From assembly GCA_017614375.1 (NCBI GenBank), contig JAGABZ010000013.1:324414-388413 (forward strand): 64,000 bases of DNA. Direction: 5' to 3'. How positions within the stretch are numbered: position 1 is the first letter of the stretch; each line of letters begins with the position of its first letter. The stretch comes from Spirochaetales bacterium. GTDB taxonomy: Bacteria; Spirochaetota; Spirochaetia; Sphaerochaetales; Sphaerochaetaceae. Below are positions 33,256 through 41,452 of the stretch, piece by piece. A program made the translations under genes and the position numbers. Below the pieces are notes generated by a model, which had not been told where the DNA came from, made no database searches, and saw only the letters and a program-made list of their open reading frames with translations.

Positions 33256-33777
33256 ATGAGCACCATCTGGGTCGTTTCCGATATCCACGGGGACAGCGAG
33301 ATCCTCAAACTTTTCCTGGACAAAGCCGCCGAAGAAAAGGCCGACCTTATCCTCTGCGCCGGGGACGTGGGCCTGGAAAGCCCGGGAGTCGGAGACCTGC
33401 TGGCAAACCGCAGCATCCCTTTTCTGAGCGTCCGGGGCAACTGCGACAGTCCGTGGGGCTGGGAGACCTGGGGCCTGCCGATCCCGCCCCTGTTCATGGT
33501 GCGCGACCTCAACGGCAGGGAGGTCTTTCTCACCCACGGCCATCGCTATGCCCTGCCCGAGGATGCTGGACTTGCCTCCAGTCCCGGTGAGATCATCATC
33601 ACCGGCCACACCCATGTGCCCAAGCTGGCAAAATACAAAGACGCAATCCTCCTCAACCCCGGCTCCATAGGCCGGCCACGCTCATTCTCCGGCCCGACCT
33701 ACGCGACGATCACTGCTGAGAGCATCAGGATAATCAACATAAAAGACAACAAAACCATCCGGGAACAAACACTCTGA
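33256..33777 (+). CDS. YfcE/MJ0936-family metallophosphoesterase
   Basis: A 173-residue calcineurin-like phosphodiesterase. The ATG at 33256 gives MSTIWVVSDIHGD, the normal beginning with the first metal motif DxH. It is followed by LILCAGDVG (GDxx), VRGNCDSPWG (GNCD), LTHGHRYALP and TGHTHVPKL (GHTH), completing the two-metal site. The end LLNPGSIGRPRS is typical of the YfcE family, which cleaves phosphodiesters in vitro with no settled natural substrate. All ligands are intact. It seems to be translated from a leaderless mRNA. Confidence 0.95.
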   Translation: MSTIWVVSDIHGDSEILKLFLDKAAEEKADLILCAGDVGLESPGVGDLLANRSIPFLSVRGNCDSPWGWETWGLPIPPLFMVRDLNGREVFLTHGHRYALPEDAGLASSPGEIIITGHTHVPKLAKYKDAILLNPGSIGRPRSFSGPTYATITAESIRIINIKDNKTIREQTL

Positions 33778-33842
33778 ACCCCGGCTCTTCACGCGCGCGC
33801 AAGATGCGCACATACGCGCTATCATTTATTGCGCGGGCGTGA

Positions 33843-33848
33843 TATAAT
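33843..33848 (+). promoter_or_regulatory. -10 box directly before a small membrane-protein ORF
   Basis: A perfect TATAAT ends 7 bases before the ATG at 33856, again without a ribosome-binding site. A CG-rich stretch (ACGCGCGCGC, 33791-33800) lies upstream. Confidence 0.45.
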
Positions 33849-33855
33849 CCCAACC

Positions 33856-34185
33856 ATGCTCGGGGAGATGAAAACTTTGGCGTTTAGAATCCTGAGGCTG
33901 ACCGGCCGGATCTTCTGGCTCGGTGTTTTCGGATTCTGCGCCCTGTTCATGGCGCTCCACTGCCTGGAACTCAGGCTGTGCGGGCCGGTTGTTTCCCGGG
34001 TAATTTCGCTTATGGTTTCGGCAGTCGGCCTGTCCGCCGCAATTTCAGCGGGCAGAAACAGCCACGCCAAACCGCGAAAGAACTGCATAGGATTCGCTTT
34101 AGATACGATGCACCGGACAATCATCCGTCTGGCGAATCTGTTTGCAGGCATAGGCGAAATGCGCGCTGCTTCGTGCGGGGCCTAG
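33856..34185 (+). CDS. Small membrane protein with C-terminal methyltransferase-like tail at the island edge
   Basis: A 109-residue ORF. Two hydrophobic segments (residues 18-34, FWLGVFGFCALFMALHC; and 43-60, VVSRVISLMVSAVGLSAA) suggest a small membrane protein. The last 25 codons read MHRTIIRLANLFAGIGEMRA, then ASCGA, which closely resembles the first residues of C5-cytosine DNA methyltransferases (RLANLFAGxGG is motif I of that family). The composition shift to the glycan island begins just after this ORF. It may therefore be a chimera in which an ancestral methyltransferase gene was cut off by insertion, or the match may be chance. An alternative start is ATG 33868. Confidence 0.45.
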   Translation: MLGEMKTLAFRILRLTGRIFWLGVFGFCALFMALHCLELRLCGPVVSRVISLMVSAVGLSAAISAGRNSHAKPRKNCIGFALDTMHRTIIRLANLFAGIGEMRAASCGA

Positions 34186-34249
34186 GACTCCCCAATCCCC
34201 CGCACATCGCATAGGCGTGGCGGGAATACGGGACGACAGTCTTTTTCAA

Positions 34250-34267
34250 TTTCCGCCGCGGCGGAAA
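34250..34267. repeat. 18-bp perfect palindrome at the island boundary
   Basis: TTTCCGCCG followed directly by its complement CGGCGGAAA. It lies where base composition changes from GC-rich core to AT-richer island. A second, AT-rich inverted repeat, CAATTCC-ATA-GGAATTG, follows at 34304-34320. Either could be a protein-binding site or a hairpin in the leader of the next operon. Confidence 0.6.
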
Positions 34268-34353
34268 TGGCGGAGCGTGCTCAAAAAACAAACAACCCAT
34301 GACCAATTCCATAGGAATTGCGCATTCCTGTCATTCTTCCGGGAGGACATAAA

Positions 34354-35637
34354 GTGTTCATTAATAATGGCGACATCAAACCCTTTGAAAAGAAGCTTTG
34401 GCTTTCCAGCCCTACTATGCACGGATCGGAAATCAAATATGTCCAGGAAGCATACGAAACCAACTGGATGAGCACGGTAGGCAAGAACATTGACGAAGTC
34501 GAAAGACTTGCTGCTGCTTATATTGGTAGAAAGTATGCAGTAGGTCTTTCATGTGGAACCGCAGCACTCCACATGGCAATGAAGCTTGCCGGAGAAAGAC
34601 TTTACGGACAGCCTCAGATTGGTCACGGTGCTCTTGAGGGCCATAGAGTCTTCTGTTCAGACATGACTTTCGATGCAACAGTAAACCCAGTTGCCTATGA
34701 AGGCGGAATCCCTGTTTTCATAGATACGGAGTATGACACTTGGAACATGAATCCGAAAGCTTTGGAGAAAGCTTTTGAGATCTATCCGGAAGTTAAACTC
34801 ATAGTAGTTGCCCACCTATATGGGACACCTGGCAAGATTGATGAAATCAAAGCCATAGCAGACAAGCATAGTGCTCTGATTATTGAGGATGCTGCAGAAT
34901 CTCTTGGAGCAACTTACAAAGGTATTCAGACCGGCATGTTCGGAGACTATTCCTGCATTAGTTTCAACGGCAACAAGATTATTACCGGATCAGCCGGAGG
35001 CTGTCTGCTTACCGACAGCCTTGAGGATGCTAATAAAGTAAGGAAGTGGTCAACTCAAGCAAGAGAGAATGCTCCCTGGTACCAGCATGAGGAACTTGGT
35101 TTCAACTACAGAATGTCCAATGTCATCGCCGGAGTGATCCGAGGCCAGTACGAATATCTTGATGAGCACATTGCCCAAAAGAAAGCAATCTACGAAAGAT
35201 ACAAAGAAGGGTTCAAAGACCTGCCTGTCAAAATGAACCCTTTTGAAAAGAGCAAAGCAGTACCGAACTTCTGGCTTTCCTGCCTGATTATTGACAAAGA
35301 TGCCATGTGCAAGCAAGTACGGTCCGAAACAGAAGCTGTATATATTCCAGAGAGAGGAAAGAGTTGCCCGACGGAAATCCTGGAAGCTATTTCAAGTATC
35401 AATGCAGAGGGAAGACCAATCTGGAAACCCATGCACATGCAACCCATCTACAGAATGAATCCGTTCATCACCAGAGATGGTAGTGGAAGAGCAAAGACCA
35501 ATGCCTACATCGCAGGAGAAGCAACAGATGTAGGCATGGACATCTTCTCCAGAGGCCTGTGCCTGCCGAGTGACAATAAGATGACAAAAAATCAACAGGA
35601 CGTAATAATAGAAAAAATATATCTGTGTTTCTCTTGA
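34354..35637 (+). CDS. DegT/DnrJ/EryC1-family sugar aminotransferase
   Basis: A 427-residue PLP enzyme of the DegT/PglE/LegC type that aminates a keto-sugar nucleotide. A GTG at 34354 is chosen because GGGAGG (34341-34346) lies 7 bases upstream. WLSSPTMHGSEIKYVQEA is the family opening, GLSCGTAALHMAMKLA binds the PLP phosphate, DAAESLGATYKG provides Asp for the pyridine nitrogen, and FNGNKIITGSAGGCLL contains the Schiff-base lysine. It is somewhat longer than the usual 370-390 residues. As first gene of the island it could act on the 4-keto sugar from the dehydratase at 20966-22798, giving an amino-sugar for the glycan. The stop is immediately followed by the transporter region. Confidence 0.93.
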   Translation: MFINNGDIKPFEKKLWLSSPTMHGSEIKYVQEAYETNWMSTVGKNIDEVERLAAAYIGRKYAVGLSCGTAALHMAMKLAGERLYGQPQIGHGALEGHRVFCSDMTFDATVNPVAYEGGIPVFIDTEYDTWNMNPKALEKAFEIYPEVKLIVVAHLYGTPGKIDEIKAIADKHSALIIEDAAESLGATYKGIQTGMFGDYSCISFNGNKIITGSAGGCLLTDSLEDANKVRKWSTQARENAPWYQHEELGFNYRMSNVIAGVIRGQYEYLDEHIAQKKAIYERYKEGFKDLPVKMNPFEKSKAVPNFWLSCLIIDKDAMCKQVRSETEAVYIPERGKSCPTEILEAISSINAEGRPIWKPMHMQPIYRMNPFITRDGSGRAKTNAYIAGEATDVGMDIFSRGLCLPSDNKMTKNQQDVIIEKIYLCFS

Positions 35638-35694
35638 TTGTTTGAAGTTGAACTGAATTATCGTGTAGTAAATACCCAGTGTGGAGAAGAAGAA

Positions 35695-37068
35695 GTGATA
35701 AATATTAAGAAAAATAGTGGTGAAGAGACTTGGGGATCAAGATTTGGATACATCATGGTTGCGGCAGGGGCAGCCATAGGTTTGGGCAATGTATGGAAGT
35801 TCCCATACCTTGCGTATCGTGGCGGTGGCGGAATCTTCATTTTGGTATATATCCTGATAGTTATCCTCTTGGCAAAACCGATGGTTGAAATGGAGACTGC
35901 AATTGGTCGTCATGGAAAGTCTGATACCGTTTCTGTCTTTGAAAAGATAGATGGGAAATGGGGTTTCGTAGGGTGGATAGCCAACATTTGCACAATATGT
36001 ATCAACTTCTTTTATGTCGTAGTTGGAGGATGGGTCCTAAAATACGGTATTCATTTCCTGATTAGCGGGGACTTCGGGGATAACCCCAGTGTTTTTTATC
36101 AGAGTTTCATTTCGGATCCCGTTCAGCCGCTGGTTTATAATTTCATTGTTTTGTTCACTGTTGTTGGTCTTCTATTATTTGGTATCACCAATATTGTTGA
36201 GAAGATATCCAAAATCATGCTTCCTGCACTTTTTTTTCTGCTTATTATCTGTGGTTTCTACAGCATGTTCGCAACAGAAGGGGCTTTGGAAGGTCTGAAG
36301 TATTATTTAATGCCTGACTTCAGCCATTTTACCGTCAAGGTTTTCGCTGATGCAGTGACGCAGGTGTTGTTCTCGGTCGGAATAGGCTGGGGAATATTCA
36401 CTACGCTCGGAGCTAATGTCCCTCAGGAGAACAATATACGTAAGGACTCTCTGATAATAGGCGTTATGGACACGGTTGCGGCGATTCTTGCGGGATTCGT
36501 AATCATACCTGCAGCTTTCGGTGCTGGTGTTGATGTTCAGAAGGGACCTGCATTGATTTTTGAAGTTATGGCAAACATTTTCAAGAACCTTCCAGGGGGA
36601 AGGATTATCGGATCATTGTTTTTTATCGCTCTGATATTTGCCGTACTCTCCTCGTTGTTTTCGTTCATCGAAATCAGTGTACGAACATTTGAGATAAAGA
36701 TGAAAATGGGCAGAAAGAAGGCTATTATCCTTGGCTCGGTTGTCATCGGCATCGGCAATGTGCTCGTGTCTCTCGGGTTTGGCCCGCTTAGCAAAGTCAG
36801 ACTTCCATGGCCGAGTTTCGGAGGTATTGAGTATTATGGTTTCTACGACTGGTTCGACTGTTTCACTGCATATCTTCTTCTGCCTTTGGGCTGCCTTCTT
36901 ACATGTTTCTTCGTCTGGCGAAAGTGGGGATGGATAGGATATGAGAAAGAGATGACTGCAGACGGGAGGGACGGAAAGCTTACATGGTGGAACAGGTTTC
37001 TGATAGTTTTCCTTGTTCCGATGTTTATGCTCGTTGTTCTTTTGAACGTATTTGGGCTTATCAAGTAA
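35695..37068 (+). CDS. Sodium:neurotransmitter symporter (NSS/SNF) family amino-acid transporter
   Basis: A 457-residue LeuT-fold transporter importing an amino acid or amine with Na+. The GTG at 35695 has GGAGAAG (35682-35688) upstream. After WGSRFGYIMVAAGAAIGLGN comes VWKFPYLAYRGGGG, the unwound TM1 motif that binds sodium and substrate. About 11-12 helices follow, including FSVGIGWGIFTTLGANV (TM6) and SSLFSFIEISVRTFE (TM8). Bacterial members such as MhsT and TnaT carry hydrophobic or aromatic amino acids; specificity here is unknown. Its place inside a glycan locus, between an aminotransferase and an ATP-grasp ligase, is unusual and suggests that it feeds an amino-acid substituent, though hitch-hiking cannot be excluded. 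Confidence 0.94.
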   Translation: MINIKKNSGEETWGSRFGYIMVAAGAAIGLGNVWKFPYLAYRGGGGIFILVYILIVILLAKPMVEMETAIGRHGKSDTVSVFEKIDGKWGFVGWIANICTICINFFYVVVGGWVLKYGIHFLISGDFGDNPSVFYQSFISDPVQPLVYNFIVLFTVVGLLLFGITNIVEKISKIMLPALFFLLIICGFYSMFATEGALEGLKYYLMPDFSHFTVKVFADAVTQVLFSVGIGWGIFTTLGANVPQENNIRKDSLIIGVMDTVAAILAGFVIIPAAFGAGVDVQKGPALIFEVMANIFKNLPGGRIIGSLFFIALIFAVLSSLFSFIEISVRTFEIKMKMGRKKAIILGSVVIGIGNVLVSLGFGPLSKVRLPWPSFGGIEYYGFYDWFDCFTAYLLLPLGCLLTCFFVWRKWGWIGYEKEMTADGRDGKLTWWNRFLIVFLVPMFMLVVLLNVFGLIK

Positions 37069-37114
37069 ACAGTAACATATACTGTCATTCTGTTTTTTTA
37101 TTGGAGTATCTGAA

Positions 37115-38407
37115 ATGGAAAAGGTTTTGATTCTCGGAAGTGATTTCGGTACGTATGAACTAGTTCGTGAAGCTCAGAAAATGGGTTTTTATGTAATTGC
37201 GACAGATCTTATGGTGACTTCTCCGACAAAGGAGGCTGCGGATGAAAGTTGGCGCATCAGTACGAACGATCTCGACACATTGGAAAGGAAGTGTCTGGAG
37301 AACAACGTAAAAGCTGTTCTGTTCGGAGCGAATGACTTCAACGGAGAATGCACAAGGTTACTGTGTAACAGACTGGGACTTCCTTTCTTCTGCATGAACG
37401 ACCGGGGCTGGAACATTTCAAGGAATAAAAGTGAGTTCAAGAAAGTCTGCAGAAAGGTCGGCGCGAGAGTTGCTGAAGATTATCATGTTACAGATGATCT
37501 GTTGAAAGCTGATCTTGACAGGATAGTTTATCCTGTAGTTGTCAAACCCGTGGACCAAGCTGGGAACAGGGGTATGAGTTATTGCAGTAATGAAGATGAG
37601 CTTGTTGATGCATTCAAGAAGGCCAGGCAATGGTCTCGGAATGAAACCATCATATGTGAAAGGCAATTGCACGGAACCGAATGGGTCGTGAACTATGTCA
37701 TGAACGATGGAGAGGCCCGGTTACTGTATTATGCAAAGGAATATCACCAGCCCGGAGAACCGGCCAACCTTTATTCAATGATTACCACAACATCTGCGAA
37801 GCTGAAGTTGTGGAATGACGAAATGAACGAAAAAGTCATCGATGTGTTCAGGGAATCCGGTTTCGAAAACGGTGTTGCGTGGGTGGAGGCAATGCTTGAC
37901 GAGGACGGTCATTTTTACCTGTTGGAACCGGGTTACAGGTTTTCAAGCGAAACACTTTATGCATTGAATGAAAGGATTGGGGGATTCAATTCCAACAGAT
38001 GGTATATTGAAAATGCTTTGGGAATCAGACATGGCAATAACCAGCTGCCGTTGAATCTGAACCGTGCGGAAGGGAAATGTCTTGCATCCTATCATCTGTT
38101 TACACACAAGGAAGGAGTAATTGAAAAGATTGAAGGTTTGGATGAGATAGCGTCTCTTCCCGATGTTGTTTTGGACTTGCCAAAAGGTGTAGGAATGAGT
38201 GTTGCGGGAAGGGCCTGCATGGGATTGGTAAAATTCTACGGAGAAACGATAGAAGATATAGTCGAAAGACTCAGAATCGTGAACGAGAAGTTCTGGATCA
38301 GAGGAAAGGATGGCGAAAACCTTTTCATTAAGTTCACCGATTATGATTCGCTGATTCATGATTATCATTTCGGAATCAGTGAGTTTGCTTCAAGTGAGGA
38401 AATATGA
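37115..38407 (+). CDS. ATP-grasp domain ligase
   Basis: A 430-residue ATP-grasp protein that would activate a carboxylate as acyl-phosphate and join it to an amine or thiol. The N-terminal pre-ATP-grasp Rossmann-like domain is VLILGSDFGTYELVREAQKMG. The ATP lysine is in YPVVVKPVDQAGNRGMSYC, with the glycine-rich loop DQAGNRGM. The metal-binding residues are within GVAWVEAMLDEDGHFYLLEPGYRFSS (E...E pattern). It is similar in layout to carbamoyl-phosphate-synthase-like and L-amino-acid ligases. Neighbours (amino-acid symporter before, sugar transferase and FemAB-like gene after) suggest use of an amino acid. Acceptor and product are unknown. The stop overlaps the next start as ATGA. Confidence 0.9.
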   Translation: MEKVLILGSDFGTYELVREAQKMGFYVIATDLMVTSPTKEAADESWRISTNDLDTLERKCLENNVKAVLFGANDFNGECTRLLCNRLGLPFFCMNDRGWNISRNKSEFKKVCRKVGARVAEDYHVTDDLLKADLDRIVYPVVVKPVDQAGNRGMSYCSNEDELVDAFKKARQWSRNETIICERQLHGTEWVVNYVMNDGEARLLYYAKEYHQPGEPANLYSMITTTSAKLKLWNDEMNEKVIDVFRESGFENGVAWVEAMLDEDGHFYLLEPGYRFSSETLYALNERIGGFNSNRWYIENALGIRHGNNQLPLNLNRAEGKCLASYHLFTHKEGVIEKIEGLDEIASLPDVVLDLPKGVGMSVAGRACMGLVKFYGETIEDIVERLRIVNEKFWIRGKDGENLFIKFTDYDSLIHDYHFGISEFASSEEI

Positions 38408-39147
38408 TGACTTCAGGGGATTTGAAATCTTCAGATATCAGATTCGGTATATATGCAAAATACATAAAGAGATTGCTGGATATCGTTTTGTCCACTGTTG
38501 CTCTGATTATCCTTTCTCCGTTGCTGATTGTCATAGCAGTTTTTGTGAAGCTTTTTATTGGCGGTCCGGTCTTTTTCAGACAGATTAGGGTCGGAAAAGG
38601 TGAGAAGCCTTTTGAGATGATCAAATTCAAGACAATGCTGGATTTACGGAACGAGAAAGGGGAACTGTTGCCGGACGTGGACCGGGTCTCAAGATTCGGG
38701 TGTTTTCTCAGGTCCACAAGTCTTGATGAATTACCAGAACTGTTCAATGTTCTGAAAGGAGATATGAGCTTAATCGGGCCACGTCCGCTATATACGTTCT
38801 ACCTTCCATTTTATACAGAAGAGGAGGCGAAGCGGCACTATGTCAGAGCCGGACTTACAGGTCTTGCACAAGTCAACGGGCGGGCACTTTGCAAGTGGGA
38901 CGAACGCTTCTCGTATGATATCGAATATGTGAACCATCTCACGTTCCTAACAGATGTAAAGATTTTTTTTAAAACTATTTTAAAAGTTTTTATGAGATCT
39001 GATGTGGGAGAACTGGAAGGGGACGCGGATATTGGCCTTCATCAAGCTAGAAAAGTGCAGAGACCGGAGAAGCTTAATGAAAAGGATACTGGGAAAAAAA
39101 ATAGCGAGGGTGAAAATAACACTCCTTTTTTCAGGGATGTCAAATAA
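38404..39147 (+). CDS. Undecaprenyl-phosphate sugar-1-phosphate transferase (WcaJ/PglC type)
   Basis: A 247-residue initiating transferase that puts the first sugar phosphate on the lipid carrier. The N-terminal basic-plus-membrane segment KRLLDIVLSTVALIILSPLL is a re-entrant helix as in PglC. GGPVFFRQIRVGKGEKPFEMIKFKTM is the signature region, and RSTSLDELPELFNVLKGDMSLIGPRPL contains the catalytic Asp-Glu pair and the product-binding PRP. The C-terminal tail after TDVKIFFKTILKVFM is longer than PglC by about 50 polar residues. It belongs to the small, single-helix subgroup. It overlaps the ATP-grasp stop and contains, in another frame, the start of the small ORF below. Confidence 0.95.
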   Translation: MMTSGDLKSSDIRFGIYAKYIKRLLDIVLSTVALIILSPLLIVIAVFVKLFIGGPVFFRQIRVGKGEKPFEMIKFKTMLDLRNEKGELLPDVDRVSRFGCFLRSTSLDELPELFNVLKGDMSLIGPRPLYTFYLPFYTEEEAKRHYVRAGLTGLAQVNGRALCKWDERFSYDIEYVNHLTFLTDVKIFFKTILKVFMRSDVGELEGDADIGLHQARKVQRPEKLNEKDTGKKNSEGENNTPFFRDVK

Positions 39148-39199
39148 GGATATCCATATTCCATGGTTGATTGAAGATGTTTATGGGAGGCTGAAATAA
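39077..39199 (+). CDS. Possible 40-residue ORF coupled to the FemAB-like gene
   Basis: A 40-codon ORF (MKRILGKKIARVKITLLFSG, then MSNKDIHIPWLIEDVYGRLK) begins inside the end of the sugar transferase gene in another frame. Its stop overlaps the next start as TAATG. GGAGAAG lies upstream of its ATG. The coupling is like that of real genes in this operon, but the product is basic and unrecognised, and the ORF could simply be a chance frame or the remnant of a longer gene. Confidence 0.3.
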   Translation: MKRILGKKIARVKITLLFSGMSNKDIHIPWLIEDVYGRLK

Positions 39200-40233
39200 T
39201 GAACCTTCTTGCGATTGGGCTTGAAAGGGCCGATGAGTGGGATGCAATTGTCCGTTCTTTTGAGAAATACGATGTGTATTGGCTGAGCGGATATGTGAAG
39301 GCTTTCAAAATTCATGGTGATGGAGAGCCTCTTTTGCTCTATTATTACGATAGTGATGTCCGTGGAATCAATGTCGAGATGAAACGCGATGTTGCTGACG
39401 ATGATAAGTTTAGGGATTATCTGCAGAAAGGTATTTATTATGATTTCGCTACCCCCTATGGGTATGGCGGATGGCTTATTGAGGGAGAAAAAACGGAGAA
39501 TCTGTTTAAGGCATATGATACTTGGGCCAAAGATAATGGAATAATAAGCGAATTTGTCCGTTTCCATCCACTCATCAGAAATCATGAAGTCTGCAGAGCC
39601 TTTTATTCTGTAGTCCAACTCGGAGAGGTTGTTCATATGGATCTTTTCTCTCCGGAGGATGTCTGGAAAAATCTGTCTTCAAAGAACCGCAATTGCATCA
39701 GGAAGGCGATGAAAAGCGGTGTAAAAATATACAACGGCCGATTTCCCGAAATCTATGAGAAGTTTATACAGATTTATAACAGTACAATGGATAAGGTTGG
39801 TGCGGAGAGTTACTACTATTTCAAGCCTGTTTTTTATTCCTCAATATTGGATAATCTGCCACAGAACGCACAGGTCTTCTGGGCCGAGAAAGATGAAGCA
39901 ATAATAGCCGCAAGTATAATAATTGGGGCAAAAGGGTTTCTTAACTATCATCTGTCCGGTTCCATAAAGGAGTTCAACTCTCTGGCTCCTCTTAACTATC
40001 TTTTATATGAAGTTGCATTATGGGGTAGCGCAAACGGTTTTTCTTCTTTCTATCTCGGTGGAGGAGTGGGGTCCAGAGAAGACAGCCTTTTTGCTTTCAA
40101 GCGGGCTTTTTATAAGGGAGCACTCAATCATTTTTATATAGGAAAGAGAATTTATGACCAGAAAAAGTATGATGAACTTGTTCGTCTGGGAAATGTTGCA
40201 AATGAAGACTGGTTCCCCGCATACAGAGGATAG
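39199..40233 (+). CDS. FemAB-like GNAT-fold acyl/aminoacyl transferase
   Basis: A 344-residue protein of the FemAB/BioF2-like double-GNAT group. The first half has DVYWLSGYVKAF and a region with FATPYGYGGWLIEG (compare TPYGYGG of the family). The second half has LSSKNRNCIRKAMKSGVKIY, typical of the helix contacting acyl donor, then AIIAASIIIGAKGFLNYHLSGS and YLGGGVGSREDSLFAFKRAF, the GGG-S-LFxFKR ending that is diagnostic. FemAB enzymes move amino acids from aminoacyl-tRNA to peptidoglycan precursors; related glycan-cluster members acylate sugar amines. It probably adds an amino-acyl or acyl group to a sugar amine here. Donor unknown. Confidence 0.88.
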   Translation: MNLLAIGLERADEWDAIVRSFEKYDVYWLSGYVKAFKIHGDGEPLLLYYYDSDVRGINVEMKRDVADDDKFRDYLQKGIYYDFATPYGYGGWLIEGEKTENLFKAYDTWAKDNGIISEFVRFHPLIRNHEVCRAFYSVVQLGEVVHMDLFSPEDVWKNLSSKNRNCIRKAMKSGVKIYNGRFPEIYEKFIQIYNSTMDKVGAESYYYFKPVFYSSILDNLPQNAQVFWAEKDEAIIAASIIIGAKGFLNYHLSGSIKEFNSLAPLNYLLYEVALWGSANGFSSFYLGGGVGSREDSLFAFKRAFYKGALNHFYIGKRIYDQKKYDELVRLGNVANEDWFPAYRG

Positions 40234-40258
40234 GTCGGATAACAGGTAAGCAGTTTCA

Positions 40259-41452
40259 ATGAAAATACTTTATTTAACTATGAGTAACATCTCAAGTATC
40301 AAAGATCGCGGAATCTACACAGATTTAATCCGTGAGCTTCACAGGCGAGGCAATGAGGTTACTGTTCTTACACCGATTGAGAGGAAATATGGGCAGAAGA
40401 CCAGATTGACAATAGACAACGGGGTAAATTTAATAAAAGTCCGGACAGGGAATCTATTCAACGTTGGAATTGTTGAGAAACTTTTTTCTCGTGCAGGTTT
40501 ATGCTTCAGGTATACCAAGGCTATCAGGAAAATCTGCAATAATACACATTTTGATTTGGTCCTCTTCACAACTCCGCCGACGACACTCGTTCCGATTGTG
40601 AAGAAGTATAAGGAAGCAGGGGCATACATTTATCTTATGCTGAAGGACATTTTCCCACAGAATGCAGCAGATTTGGGAATGATGAAGCAGAACGGACTTG
40701 CATTCCGCTTTTTCAGGAAGGGAGAAAGGGAAATGTATAAAGTATCCGACACAATCGGATGTATGTCCCCTGCAAATATGGAATTCATCAGGAAACAGGA
40801 TCCGTGGATAGATCCTTATAAAATAGTTCTTTGTCCCAATTCCATAGAAGTTGAGGAGAAACATATATCCGGATCAAAGACTATTCTGGAAAGATACGAT
40901 GTTCCGACCAATCGGTTGATTCTTCTCTATGGAGGTGGTTTGGGCAAACCACAGGGGATAGATTTTTTAATGAATGCAATCCGTTCCTGTCAAACCGACA
41001 AGGATGTTTTTTTCTTGATTGTTGGAAGCGGGGTGTATTTCGGGAGGCTGAAAAGTCTTGAACAGGAATGCAAAGGAAGTGTCAAAGTCATTGATTGGCT
41101 TCCCGTAGAGGAGTACGAACAAGTGGTCAGATCATCAGATGCAGGTCTTGTATTTCTTAATCACGCGTTCAGTATCCCCAACTTTCCGTCAAGGATTCTT
41201 AATTACATGCAAGAAGGTCTGCCGATTATTGCTGCAACGGATCCAAATACCGATGTGGGGCGTATTGCACAGGAAAACGGGTTCGGAATCTGGTGTGAGA
41301 GCAATGATGTAGAAGGTTTCAAGAATGCTGTAATCGCAATCAAGGACAAGAAAGCTCGTGAAGAAATGGGGAACAAGGCATTTGTATATCTTAAAGAACA
41401 TTATTCAGTTCGGATAGTGGTAGATGACATTTTGAATAAGGTAAAGAAATGA
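40259..41452 (+). CDS. WbuB-like GT4 glycosyltransferase
   Basis: A 397-residue GT-B glycosyltransferase. The N-terminal acceptor domain has GIYTDLIRELHRRGNEVTVLTP, and FDLVLFTTPPTTLVPIV matches the WbuB-type STPP motif. The C-terminal donor domain begins with NRLILLYGGGLGKPQGIDFLM and includes DAGLVFLNHAF, FPSRILNYMQEGLPIIAATD with the E of the retaining-enzyme signature E-x7-E in modified form. It transfers a sugar, often an N-acetylated one, to the lipid-linked chain in the cytoplasm. Its stop overlaps the next GT gene by ATGA, fixing the gene order. Confidence 0.92.
   Translation: MKILYLTMSNISSIKDRGIYTDLIRELHRRGNEVTVLTPIERKYGQKTRLTIDNGVNLIKVRTGNLFNVGIVEKLFSRAGLCFRYTKAIRKICNNTHFDLVLFTTPPTTLVPIVKKYKEAGAYIYLMLKDIFPQNAADLGMMKQNGLAFRFFRKGEREMYKVSDTIGCMSPANMEFIRKQDPWIDPYKIVLCPNSIEVEEKHISGSKTILERYDVPTNRLILLYGGGLGKPQGIDFLMNAIRSCQTDKDVFFLIVGSGVYFGRLKSLEQECKGSVKVIDWLPVEEYEQVVRSSDAGLVFLNHAFSIPNFPSRILNYMQEGLPIIAATDPNTDVGRIAQENGFGIWCESNDVEGFKNAVIAIKDKKAREEMGNKAFVYLKEHYSVRIVVDDILNKVKK

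Noticed and set aside
33175-33615. N-terminal extension of the nucleoside kinase
   Set aside because: It runs antisense through the phosphodiesterase gene; the ATG at 33174 has a good GGAGG and a normal TGS-like start.
33791-33816. CG-rich alternating stretch as an origin or Z-DNA element
   Set aside because: It is short and lacks DnaA-box-like repeats; nothing else supports such a role.
34250-34267. Palindrome as a terminator
   Set aside because: No T-run follows on either strand at the expected distance, and it has no loop.
34354-35637. Naming the aminotransferase LegC, PseC or PglE
   Set aside because: The family is clear but the sugar cannot be assigned from motifs seen, and companion enzymes of each pathway are not all present.
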